NCBI RefSeq assembly: GCF_011801125.1
Contig: NZ_CP046171.1
Location: forward strand, 6,014,001 to 6,078,000
DNA from: Nocardia brasiliensis
Lineage (GTDB): Bacteria > Actinomycetota > Actinomycetes > Mycobacteriales > Mycobacteriaceae
Length of the DNA stretch: 64,000 nt
Reading direction: 5' to 3'
Shown here piece after piece: positions 9,418-17,193 of this stretch. Within the stretch, counting starts at the first letter, position 1, and every line of letters begins with the position of its first letter. The notes under the pieces are model-generated. The model was not told where the DNA came from. It worked only from the letters and a program-made list of their open reading frames with translations, and made no database searches. The translations under genes and the position numbers were made by a program.

Positions 9418-10278
9418 TTAGTCCGGCAGCGTGCCGAGCAGCTGCTCGAAGGTGTCCGAGGCGAGTAACGACAGGCTGGTCTCGGTACGCCGGGTAGTGA
9501 TCGCGAGCGACAGATGCCCCTCGTACCAGCGATAGATCGAGGGGCTGACCGGCCAGGGTTGCTCCGCGTAGCCGTTGACGGCGAGCTGGGCCAGAACCGC
9601 ACCGGCCCGCAGCACCTCGCGATCGTTGATCGGGTAGGCGTACATGTGTTGTCTGGCGGGCAGGATCACCAGCGCGCCCGCCGCTCCGGTCACCGGGTAG
9701 TCGCCCAGCCAGCGGACGTGCGCGGTGGCGTACTCGGAGCCCGACAGCAGCGACAGCGGCAGCCCCTCGGCCAGCGGGTCGTCGAATTCGTGCACCGTGT
9801 GCTCGAGCGGACCGTCGGCGCGGACGTTGGCTTCGGCGAGCGCGAACAGGTCGTACTCGCCGATCTGCCATTCTCGGCGCATCTCGTGGGTGACCTGGGT
9901 GACGGTGTGCGCGCGGTCGAGGACGACCCGTTGCACCAGACCGGGCGCGACCATGCGGCGCACCGCGTCCTCGGCGCGCATGGCGCTGGGGTACAACCTG
10001 GTTCGGATCGAGTGGCGCACCGCGGCGAAGCTGTCGACGCCGTCCTGCGCGTCCAGTCCCAGGGTGGCGATGCCGGTGGCGAGATGGTCGGCGGCCAGCG
10101 CGAACCAGTTCGCTTGCGGCGCACCGGCGGCCACGCGACGCAGGTTGGCAAGCGAGGTCTCGAACCGTCCGCGCCCGCCGTGCAACACGATGTGATCGGC
10201 GGACACGATCTGGCAGGAAAACCCGTGCCGCCGCGCCGCTTCGACGAAAGCCTCCGACAGGAGATCGCGTTCCGACAT
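9418..10278 (-). CDS. Conserved-looking cytosolic protein of unknown function
   Basis: A 286-residue protein starting at ATG 10278 behind a strong GGAGGAGGGG. It is acidic, with no signal peptide or membrane helix. Visible features are an alpha/beta pattern, a basic VLHGGRGRFETS segment near residue 35, and a C-terminal YRWYEGHLSLAI region. I do not recognise the family. It is divergent from the sphingomyelinase gene across 236 bp. Confidence 0.7.
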   Translation of the reverse strand: MSERDLLSEAFVEAARRHGFSCQIVSADHIVLHGGRGRFETSLANLRRVAAGAPQANWFALAADHLATGIATLGLDAQDGVDSFAAVRHSIRTRLYPSAMRAEDAVRRMVAPGLVQRVVLDRAHTVTQVTHEMRREWQIGEYDLFALAEANVRADGPLEHTVHEFDDPLAEGLPLSLLSGSEYATAHVRWLGDYPVTGAAGALVILPARQHMYAYPINDREVLRAGAVLAQLAVNGYAEQPWPVSPSIYRWYEGHLSLAITTRRTETSLSLLASDTFEQLLGTLPD

Positions 10279-10514
10279 GAACAGCCCCCTCCTCCAGCAC
10301 AATCCGCGCGCCGCAACGAACCGCTCACGCGACGCCTTTCGATTCTCGCAGCTTTCGCCGCGAGAGGCGCGCTCATGCCGCCGGGCCGGATTCGCCGAAA
10401 CAGCGACACTGCGACGGCCTGCGGCACACAGTTGATCACGAGCACGTCATGTGCGGGTCATCAAGTCCTGGTCCGATCACATCGTCGTATCCGACTCCGA
10501 GACGAGGTAGCGCC

Positions 10515-11486
10515 TTGCCGTTGACCAAGCCCACCCGGCTGAGCATCATCGCCGCACTCGCCACCACCTGTATGGCGATCCCCTTCCCGGCCGCGGCACA
10601 GCCCGCGGCCACCCCGCCGCTGCGGGTGCTGACCTACAACGCCTTCCTGTTCAGCAAGACCCTCTATCCCAACTGGGGCCAGGACCATCGCGCGGCCGAG
10701 ATCCCGAAAGGCGGCTTCTTCCAGGGCAACGACGTCGTCGTGCTGCAGGAGGCGTTCGACAACGGCGCGTCCGACGCGCTGAAATCCGCTGCGGCGGGCG
10801 CGTATCCGCACCAGACGCCGGTGGTCGGCCGGTCGCGGGATGGCTGGGACGCCACGAGCGGTCAGTATTCGGCCACGACGCCGGAGGACGGCGGCGTCAC
10901 CATCCTGAGCAAGTGGCCGATCCTGCGCAAGGAGCAGTTCGTCTTCGCCGACGCCTGCGGGGCCGACTGGTGGTCCAACAAGGGATTCGCCTACGTGGTG
11001 CTGTCGGTGAACGGCAGCAAGGTGCACGTGGTCGGCACCCACACGCAGTCGACCGACCCCGGCTGCGGGGCAGGGGAAGCCGCCCGCGATCGTTCTTTAC
11101 AGTTCAAGGCGATCGACGCGTTTCTCGACGGCAAGAACATTCCCGCGACCGAGCAGGTGCTGGTCGCCGGCGATATGAATGTCGACTCCCGCTCCGCCGA
11201 GTACGGCTCGATGCTCGCCGACGCCGGATTGGTGGCCGCCGACTCGCGCACCGGACACCAGTACTCCTTCGACACCCAGGTCAACTCGATCGCGCACGAC
11301 CGCTACCCGAACGACCCGCGCGAGGACCTCGACTACGTCCTGCATCGCGCGGGCCACGCCAAACCGTCCACCTGGCAGAATCACGTCGTCGTCGAGTCGT
11401 GTCCGCCCTGGACGGTGACCAGTCAGGGGCGGGACTACACCTACACCAATCTGTCGGATCACTACCCGGTGACCGGTAGCGCCTGA
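10515..11486 (+). CDS. Secreted sphingomyelinase C-like phosphodiesterase
   Basis: A 323-residue exported enzyme of the endonuclease/exonuclease/phosphatase superfamily. The start is TTG 10515, with GAGGTAG upstream. Residues 1-29 are a signal peptide ending ...PAAAQP. Metal-binding and catalytic motifs are present: LTYNAFLF (Asn), VVLQEAFDN (Glu), GTHTQS, GDMNVDS, DLDYVLH, and the terminal SDHYPV histidine. The combination and length match bacterial neutral sphingomyelinases such as Bacillus cereus SMase and the mycobacterial/nocardial homologues. In Nocardia such enzymes may help release phosphocholine or lyse host membranes; that role is inferred. Confidence 0.85.
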   Translation: MPLTKPTRLSIIAALATTCMAIPFPAAAQPAATPPLRVLTYNAFLFSKTLYPNWGQDHRAAEIPKGGFFQGNDVVVLQEAFDNGASDALKSAAAGAYPHQTPVVGRSRDGWDATSGQYSATTPEDGGVTILSKWPILRKEQFVFADACGADWWSNKGFAYVVLSVNGSKVHVVGTHTQSTDPGCGAGEAARDRSLQFKAIDAFLDGKNIPATEQVLVAGDMNVDSRSAEYGSMLADAGLVAADSRTGHQYSFDTQVNSIAHDRYPNDPREDLDYVLHRAGHAKPSTWQNHVVVESCPPWTVTSQGRDYTYTNLSDHYPVTGSA

Positions 11487-11497
11487 GCCGGCCCGCT

Positions 11498-11521
11498 CGT
11501 GCCCGCGCACCTGCGGGCACG
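11498..11521. terminator. Hairpin downstream of sphingomyelinase gene
   Basis: Nine-bp perfect arms (11498-11506 and 11513-11521) with a 6-nt loop, 12 bp after the sphingomyelinase stop codon and before the next plus-strand gene. It probably terminates or attenuates read-through. Confidence 0.55.
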
Positions 11522-11576
11522 GGCGGATTGCCGCTTTGGCGAACGATTTTCGGCTCGATCCGCTAGTTTGCTTGCT

Positions 11577-12242
11577 ATGCGGTCACGTTGGGGTGCTCTA
11601 CTAGCCATTGCCGTCTTGTCGTCGATCGGCCCGGTCGTCGGCGCCACCACGGCCACGGCGGGCCCGCCCGTGGTGACGTGCGCGTTCACGCCGACCGCAC
11701 CGGACAACCCGGCCGCCCGCCCGGTGGCGCCGCCGCTGCCGGTCGCCCTCGGCATCGGCACCGTCGACGTCACGTTCCACTTCAACTACGGCCCGGTCAC
11801 CATCCGGCTCGACCGGGCAGGCGCCGCACCGTGCGCGGTGCAGAACATGACAAGCCTGGTGGCGCAACGCTTCTACGATCAGAGCCAGTGCTGGCGGCTG
11901 ACCGACAGCGCCCGCCTCGGCGTGCTGCAATGCGGCGATATCTTCGAAGTCGAGAAGGGCGGACCCGGCTACCAGTTCCCGGACGAGGTGGACGGTACCG
12001 AAACCTATCCGCGCGGGACCGTGGCAATGGGCAACCAGGGCCCAGGCACCAATGGCAGTGAATTCTTCATCGTCCATTCGTTCGCCAATATTCCCGCGAA
12101 CTACTCGGTACTCGGCCAGGTCGTGCGGGGCATGGACGTCCTCGACCGTATGGTCGCGGCGGGAATCACGCCGACCGAACGCGGACCACGCGACGGAGTT
12201 CCGGCCGAGCCGGTCGTGATCACCAGCGCCGCGCTTTCCTGA
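11577..12242 (+). CDS. Secreted peptidyl-prolyl cis-trans isomerase (cyclophilin)
   Basis: A 221-residue protein with an N-terminal signal peptide (about residues 1-28) and a cyclophilin domain: VTFHFNYGPVTIRL, FYDQSQCWRLTD, YPRGTVAMGN, GTNGSEFFIVHS and YSVLGQVVRGMDVLD. It catalyses proline isomerisation, probably outside the membrane. Four cysteines may form disulfides in the oxidising envelope. The start is ATG 11577. It is convergent with the lsr2-like gene. Confidence 0.88.
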   Translation: MRSRWGALLAIAVLSSIGPVVGATTATAGPPVVTCAFTPTAPDNPAARPVAPPLPVALGIGTVDVTFHFNYGPVTIRLDRAGAAPCAVQNMTSLVAQRFYDQSQCWRLTDSARLGVLQCGDIFEVEKGGPGYQFPDEVDGTETYPRGTVAMGNQGPGTNGSEFFIVHSFANIPANYSVLGQVVRGMDVLDRMVAAGITPTERGPRDGVPAEPVVITSAALS

Positions 12243-12292
12243 ACCGAAGAGCCGCCCCACTTTCGACGCCGAGCGGCCGACCGGTCCCCGGG

Positions 12293-12769
12293 CTAGACGC
12301 CGGCCGCCACCTTCTTACTCGACTTCTTCGCGGTCTTCTTGGCGGGTTCGACGAACGTGGGCACGGCGGGCTTCTTCGCACTCGCGGGCGCCTGCTCCGC
12401 GACGACCTCCGCGACGGCCGGGGCCTGCGGCGCTTCGTGCGCGGCCCGGTAGGCGGCGGTGACCTCGGCCGAGATCCGGCCGCGTGTCGAGACCCGGTGT
12501 CCATTCTCGGCCGCCCAGGTGCGGATGGCGGCGAGCTGACCGTCACCGGAGGCGGTCCTGGTGCGCGGGGCGGCGCCCGCACGCGCTCCGGCACGACCGG
12601 TCTTGCGCGCCTTTTCCGCCCACGGATCGATGAGGGCGCGCAGCTTGGCCGCGTTCGCATAGGAGAGGTCGATTTCGTACATGCGGCCATCGAAACCGAA
12701 CGAGACCGTTTCATCAGCCGTCGAGCCGTCAAGGTCGTCGATCAACGCCTCGATGATTTGCCTTGCCAT
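12293..12769 (-). CDS. lsr2: Lsr2-family nucleoid-associated protein with extended Lys/Ala tail
   Basis: A 158-residue H-NS-like protein. The N-terminal dimerisation domain (MARQIIEALIDDLDGS, DETVSFGFDGRMYEIDLS, AAKLRALIDPW) and the C-terminal AT-hook-like DNA-binding motif RGRISAEV are both clear. Mycobacterial Lsr2 is about 112 residues. This protein carries about 45 extra C-terminal residues rich in Ala, Pro and Lys (PAKKTAKKSSKKVAAG), resembling histone H1/HU-type tails, and may be a paralogue with altered DNA bridging. GAAGGG precedes ATG 12769. Lsr2 proteins silence AT-rich, horizontally acquired DNA. Confidence 0.9.
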   Translation of the reverse strand: MARQIIEALIDDLDGSTADETVSFGFDGRMYEIDLSYANAAKLRALIDPWAEKARKTGRAGARAGAAPRTRTASGDGQLAAIRTWAAENGHRVSTRGRISAEVTAAYRAAHEAPQAPAVAEVVAEQAPASAKKPAVPTFVEPAKKTAKKSSKKVAAGV

Positions 12770-13009
12770 TCTTGATTCCCTTCGAGGAAATACGGAGCGG
12801 GTCAGCGGCGACGTTAGCACGGCGGATACCGGCGCAGGCAGTTGCATACGCCACCGGACACCGGACTCCCGATCCGGCACAATCGGTTTGGGCGCGATCG
12901 AAATGTTCGACTTTGAAAATCCGGCGGTACAGATAGCCGACCCGTATCACCGATCCACGCAATTCGTACGCATTCCCGGCACCGCGCGGCGCCGAATCCG
13001 GGTCGCGCC

Positions 13010-14467
13010 CTACCGGAACGGCGGCTCGTTGAACGTGCGCAGCTTGCGTGAATGCAGCCGGTCACCCTCGGCGCGCAGGAATTCCACCGCGCGGATGCCG
13101 ATTTGGAGATGCTCGGAGATGGCGCCCTCGTAGAAGCGATTGGCCTGCCCCGGCAGCTTGATCTCGCCGTGCAGCGGCTTGTCCGAGACGCACAGCAGGG
13201 TGCCGTAGGGCACGCGGAACCGATAACCCTGGGCCGCGATGGTGGCGCTTTCCATGTCGACGGCAACCGCGCGGCTGAGGTTGAACCGCAGGGCGGACGC
13301 GGAATAGCGCAGCTCCCAGTTCCGGTCGTCGGTGGTGACCACGGTGCCGGTGCGCAACCGCTGCTTCACCGCTTCGCCGGGCATGCCGCTGACCGTCTTG
13401 GTCGCGTCGTAGAGCGCCCGCTGCACCTCGGCGATGCTCGGAATCGGAATATCCGGCGGCAGTACGGAATCCAGCACATGGTCGTCGCGCAGGTAGGCGT
13501 GCGCGAGCACGTAGTCGCCGATCGCCTGGCTTTCCCGCAGCCCGCCGCAGTGCCCGATCATCAGCCAGGCGTGCGGACGCAGCACCGCGAGGTGGTCGCA
13601 GATGGTCTTCGCGTTCGACGGACCGACGCCGATGTTCACCAGGGTGATGCCGCGCCGTCCCGGCGCGGTGAGATGCCAGGCGGGCATCTGATGTTTCTTC
13701 CATGCGAGATCGGAGATCAGCCCGACGCCCGCGGTCTCGGCGCTGAGCACGGTGCCGCCCGCACAGGAGAGCCGATCGTAGGGGCCGTCCGGGTCGGCGA
13801 TCTGCTCGGTGGCCCAGCGCACGAACTCGTCTACGTAGCGCGAGTAATTGGTGAACAGCACGAACGACTGGAAGTGCTCGGCGGGTGTCCCCGTGTAGTG
13901 CTCCAACCGCGCCAGCGAGAAGTCGGTACGCAGCGCGTCGAAATGGCTGAGCGGGAAGGTCTCGGCGGGGTCGAGGATGCCGTCCGCGGTTTCATCACCG
14001 ATCGTGGCCAGGTCGGTGGTGGGGAAATGCTTCGCCAGCGCCGCGGCCATCGACCGATCGAGCGCGAGGTCGGCGCGATCGATCACGTACGGAAACGGGA
14101 TCTCCTGCCGCGACGGCGTCACCTCGATACGCACGTCGTAGTCGTGCTCGATCATGGCCAGCTGCTCGGACAGATAGTGCCGCAGCAGTTCGGGCCGGGT
14201 GACGGTGGTGGCGTAGCTGCCGGGCCTGGTGAACCGCCCCCACGCCCGGGAGCGGTTCTTCGGCGGCGCGTCACCGTTCCAGCTGATCCGCAGTTCCGGG
14301 TAGGCGAAGGCGCCTGCCGCCCTGGCGGCCTCGTCGGGCAGCGCGCCGTCCTCGACGAAGGCACGCAACGCGGTGCGCAGCGCGCTGACCGACTGCTGGT
14401 AGCGACTTTCCAGGCGGTCCAGCGCCTCGGCTCCGGTCAACCCGGCGCCTTCCTGCCTGCCTGGCAT
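13010..14467 (-). CDS. amn: AMP nucleosidase
   Basis: A 485-residue enzyme converting AMP to adenine and ribose 5-phosphate. The N-terminal about 180 residues form the AMP nucleosidase-specific regulatory domain. The C-terminal half is a nucleoside phosphorylase fold with ITLVNIGVGPSNAKT, MIGHCGGLRES, the catalytic VDMESATIAAQG loop and LLCVSDKPLHGE. The length matches E. coli Amn (484). GGGAGG lies 7 bp before ATG 14467; an upstream in-frame start would add 14 residues without a ribosome site. Confidence 0.92.
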   Translation of the reverse strand: MPGRQEGAGLTGAEALDRLESRYQQSVSALRTALRAFVEDGALPDEAARAAGAFAYPELRISWNGDAPPKNRSRAWGRFTRPGSYATTVTRPELLRHYLSEQLAMIEHDYDVRIEVTPSRQEIPFPYVIDRADLALDRSMAAALAKHFPTTDLATIGDETADGILDPAETFPLSHFDALRTDFSLARLEHYTGTPAEHFQSFVLFTNYSRYVDEFVRWATEQIADPDGPYDRLSCAGGTVLSAETAGVGLISDLAWKKHQMPAWHLTAPGRRGITLVNIGVGPSNAKTICDHLAVLRPHAWLMIGHCGGLRESQAIGDYVLAHAYLRDDHVLDSVLPPDIPIPSIAEVQRALYDATKTVSGMPGEAVKQRLRTGTVVTTDDRNWELRYSASALRFNLSRAVAVDMESATIAAQGYRFRVPYGTLLCVSDKPLHGEIKLPGQANRFYEGAISEHLQIGIRAVEFLRAEGDRLHSRKLRTFNEPPFR

Positions 14468-14532
14468 GTGTCCTCCCTGCTCACGTTCGCGAAGCCGTCG
14501 TGAGGACACCGTATTTCACGCCCGCGAAGCCT

Positions 14533-14850
14533 TCAAAGCGCGCTGGTGACGGCCGCCTCCCGGCAGCGCGCCGCCATCCGCTTCGCCAGCAGCAGCACCG
14601 CCTGCTCGCGCAGCAGTCCGATCCGGCCCGCACAGTTGTCGGCCAAGGCCAGCGCCATGCCGTCGTGCACGCTTTCGGGGTCACTGAGCAGCTCGTCCAG
14701 CTCCATGCCCGCCCTGGCCTGCTCGAAGGTGAGCAGGCGCTGCGGCAGCCAGCTGAGGCACCAGGCCTTGTCGCCGTGGTCGGCGGTGCGCGAGGCGTAT
14801 TCCGGGGTGGTGTCGCTGGTCATCGACCACGCGGTGATGTAGAGGGCCAT
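14533..14850 (-). CDS. Small protein of unknown function
   Basis: A 105-residue, largely helical protein starting at ATG 14850 with AAGGAG 6 bp upstream. It has conserved-looking Trp/Cys residues (KAWCLSWLPQ) and a helical C-terminus (GRIGLLREQAVLLLAKRM). No domain is recognised. It lies between amn (65 bp away) and the CAP-domain protein gene, same strand, so may be co-transcribed with the latter. Confidence 0.65.
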   Translation of the reverse strand: MALYITAWSMTSDTTPEYASRTADHGDKAWCLSWLPQRLLTFEQARAGMELDELLSDPESVHDGMALALADNCAGRIGLLREQAVLLLAKRMAARCREAAVTSAL

Positions 14851-14882
14851 GTCGAAACTCCTTCTGCGCCCGATCCCGCGGG

Positions 14883-16235
14883 CTACCAGCCCCCGCCAGG
14901 ACCACCGGCGGCCGCGAAGCCACCGAGCGCGTCACCGACCCCGCCGAGTCCGCCGAGCGCGTCGCCGAGCCCGCCGAATTCCGCACCGAAGTCACCGAAA
15001 TCGCCGAAGACGTCGCCGAGCCCGCCGAACGCGTCACCGAGCCCGCCGTAGGCGTCCCCGCCGCCGGTCAGGTCGCCGAGTCCGTCATCGAAGCCGTTGC
15101 TCCATGGATCGAACGCGTCACCGCTGTCCTGCGTCGCACTGTCGTCGGCGAAGTCGTCGAAGCCGTTGCTCCATGGATCGAACGCATCGCCGCTGTCTGC
15201 TGTCGTGCTGTCTTCTGTCGCGTCGGCATCCTCGCTCCATGGATCACCGAACGTGTCGCCGTCGTCGGAACTTTCGTCCCACGGGTCCGCCGCGGTATCG
15301 GATTCGCCCTCGGCCGCATCGTCGTCGCCGAACCAATCATCGTCCTCGTCCGCGGAATCCGAGCCCTCGTCGGTGGTGTCGCCGAAGCCGTCTTCGCCGT
15401 CCTCCCACCAGCCGTCCTCGCCGCTCGCCGATTCGTCGTCGCCGCTGCCGGACTCGTCCTGATCGCCGCCGGACGGCTTGTCCTGATCACCGCCGCCGGG
15501 TTTTTCGTCACCGCCGCCGGGCTTTTCGTCACCACCTCCCGGCTTCTTCTTGTCACCTCCGCCGGGCTTGTCCTTGTCGCCGCCCGATGGCTTGTCCTTA
15601 TCACCGCCCGATGGCTTGTCTTTGTCACCACCTGAGGGCTTCCCCTTGTCCTTCTCCTTGTCCTTGCCCTTACCCTTGTCGTCCTTGTCCTTATCCTTGT
15701 CGTCTTCCTTGCCGGAGCCGTTCGAGGTGCCGAAATCCTGTGTCCAGTACGGCGTTCCGTTGCTGCTCTTGGCGTAGCCCACCCCGATGTCCTGTAGTCC
15801 GCAATCGAGGATGTTCGCCCGGTGCCCCTCGCTGTTCATCCACGCGTCGACGACCTCGGAGGCACTCGTCTGCCCCTCGGCGATGTTCTCGGCCCAGCCC
15901 TTGGCCTCGTACCCCGCCGCGCTGATCCGCTCGCCGGGATCACCCTTGGACGAGTTGTGGTCCAGGAAACCGTTGTCCGCCATGTCTTTCGTGTGCGCCT
16001 GCGCGGCGTCGGTGAGCTTCTCGTCCGACTTCAGGTCCGCACAGCCTGCCTCGGCCCGTGCGGCGTTGGCCAGGCTGATCACCTGGTCGGCAGGCGACCC
16101 CGAATCGGGACTCGCTGCGGCCCTCGCAGTTCCGGCGAGGGTGACGGCGAACGCCGACACCCCGAAAGCGGTGGACAATGTGAGCATGGTCGCGGGCGAA
16201 AAGCGGTTCTTCCGCGGTGCGCTGTGCTTCCCCAT
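14883..16235 (-). CDS. Secreted CAP/SCP-domain protein with long low-complexity acidic and Gly-rich repeats
   Basis: A 450-residue protein. Residues 1-40 are a signal peptide that begins MGKHSAPRKN, shared with the next upstream gene. Residues about 48-170 form a CAP (SCP/PR-1) domain: VISLANAARAEAGC, HTKDMADNGFLDHN, AENIAEGQTS, HRANILDC and YWTQDFG. A Lys/Asp linker follows, then repeats of the KPSGGDKD type (about 190-250), an Asp/Glu-rich block with Trp (about 255-350), two copies of DAFDPWSNGFDD, and a Gly/Phe/Asp-rich tail of LGDAFGG-like units. The acidic tail may bind calcium or cell-wall polymers; that is inference. The repeats are visible in the DNA as well. Confidence 0.85.
   Translation of the reverse strand: MGKHSAPRKNRFSPATMLTLSTAFGVSAFAVTLAGTARAAASPDSGSPADQVISLANAARAEAGCADLKSDEKLTDAAQAHTKDMADNGFLDHNSSKGDPGERISAAGYEAKGWAENIAEGQTSASEVVDAWMNSEGHRANILDCGLQDIGVGYAKSSNGTPYWTQDFGTSNGSGKEDDKDKDKDDKGKGKDKEKDKGKPSGGDKDKPSGGDKDKPSGGDKDKPGGGDKKKPGGGDEKPGGGDEKPGGGDQDKPSGGDQDESGSGDDESASGEDGWWEDGEDGFGDTTDEGSDSADEDDDWFGDDDAAEGESDTAADPWDESSDDGDTFGDPWSEDADATEDSTTADSGDAFDPWSNGFDDFADDSATQDSGDAFDPWSNGFDDGLGDLTGGGDAYGGLGDAFGGLGDVFGDFGDFGAEFGGLGDALGGLGGVGDALGGFAAAGGPGGGW
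15090..15200. repeat. Tandem repeat inside the CAP-protein gene
   Basis: Two about 30-bp units encoding DAFDPWSNGFDD (near 15092-15121 and 15161-15190) share long identical runs such as GAAGCCGTTGCTCCATGGAT and lie 69 bp apart. Upstream in the gene (15460-15640) are further short repeats encoding SGGDKDKP-like units. Such in-frame repeats are prone to length change by slippage. Confidence 0.7.
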
Positions 16236-16282
16236 CGAATGCCTTCTCGTCGCTCGTTGGCCGTGACCTCGCTACACCGGGC

Positions 16283-16801
16283 CTAGGCGCTGCCGGAGAG
16301 CAGGCCGAGCAGCGGGGCGAGCCCGCCGAGGCCGGCGCTGCCACTGCTCGCGCTGCCCGAGACCGCCGAGCTGCCGGTGCTGAGCGCCTTGCCCAGTGGC
16401 GCGATCGCCGAGCTACCGGTGTTCAGGCTCTTCGCCAGTCCACTCAGCGCGGCACTGCCGGAGTTCAACAGCTCCAACGGATCCGGCGCCGCCTTCGGCT
16501 TGTCCGCGGCGGGCTTCGGCTTGCCTGCGGAGGGCTTCGGCTTGCGCTTCTTCGGCGGTACCGCGTTACGGCTCACCTGACCGGTGTGGTGGCTGACCGT
16601 CTGCGCCGCCGCGCCACCGATCCGCTTCGTCGGCGCGGGCGCCGCGTTGTCGACCCGGTGCGTCGCGGTGATCGACGCGTCCGCCGACGCCTGACCCGCA
16701 CCGCTGTGCGCCGAGACCCCGAGGCCGATCAGCGTGGCCGTCGACAGAATTGCCAATTGCGCCGGAACGTGGTTTTTACGAGGTGCGCTGTGCTTGCCCA
16801 T
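16283..16801 (-). CDS. Secreted Ala/Lys/Gly/Ser-rich protein
   Basis: A 172-residue exported protein. The signal peptide begins MGKHSAPRKN, the same ten residues as the CAP protein downstream, followed by a hydrophobic stretch and an ...QASA cleavage region. The mature part has a Lys/Pro-rich basic linker (PKKRKPKPSAGKPKP) and a C-terminal Ser/Gly/Leu repeat region (SGSAAL, TGSSAIAPLGKAL, TGSSAVSGSA). There are no enzyme motifs; it may be a structural or surface protein. It is 47 bp upstream of the CAP gene and probably co-transcribed with it. Confidence 0.72.
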   Translation of the reverse strand: MGKHSAPRKNHVPAQLAILSTATLIGLGVSAHSGAGQASADASITATHRVDNAAPAPTKRIGGAAAQTVSHHTGQVSRNAVPPKKRKPKPSAGKPKPAADKPKAAPDPLELLNSGSAALSGLAKSLNTGSSAIAPLGKALSTGSSAVSGSASSGSAGLGGLAPLLGLLSGSA

Positions 16802-17193
16802 GAAATTCTTTCCTTAGGAATGGTCGGTGACACACCGAATCGCCTGTCCGCCAAGGGTTCAGGCTGGTCGCCGCCGAGGTGGATCCGCATGTCGGAACCC
16901 GCCGATCGCCATTGGTCGGTGGCCTCGTTCCCGGTTGCACCGGATTGTCGAGCACTGCACCGACAGTAGAACGCCACCCACCCAGCGACGAGATCTACGC
17001 CGAATTCTAAAAGCGAGTTGAGGCGCGATTAAAAGGCAATCGGATCAATCACGACACAATCACGGCCGGATCACACCGGATCACGACGCAGGTCGTGGCG
17101 GCGGCCCGGCGCACCCAACCACCTTGGGCGACAGCGGCTCTCGCCGGTGCGCCGCGAGACCACCGCGACCGCGCACCGCGGCGACAGCGGCGC
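16802..17193. other. Intergenic region with the promoter of the MGKHSAPRK genes
   Basis: No gene is seen between the start of the secreted protein (16801) and the stop of the solute-binding lipoprotein (17194). The part 16990-17070 is locally AT-richer and contains short direct repeats of GGATCA and ATCACG, so it is the likely promoter/operator area. Nothing more specific can be claimed. Confidence 0.4.

Noticed and set aside
13052..14503. 483-codon plus-strand frame opposite amn
   Set aside because: Shadow of a high-GC gene; the minus-strand AMP nucleosidase explains the region fully.
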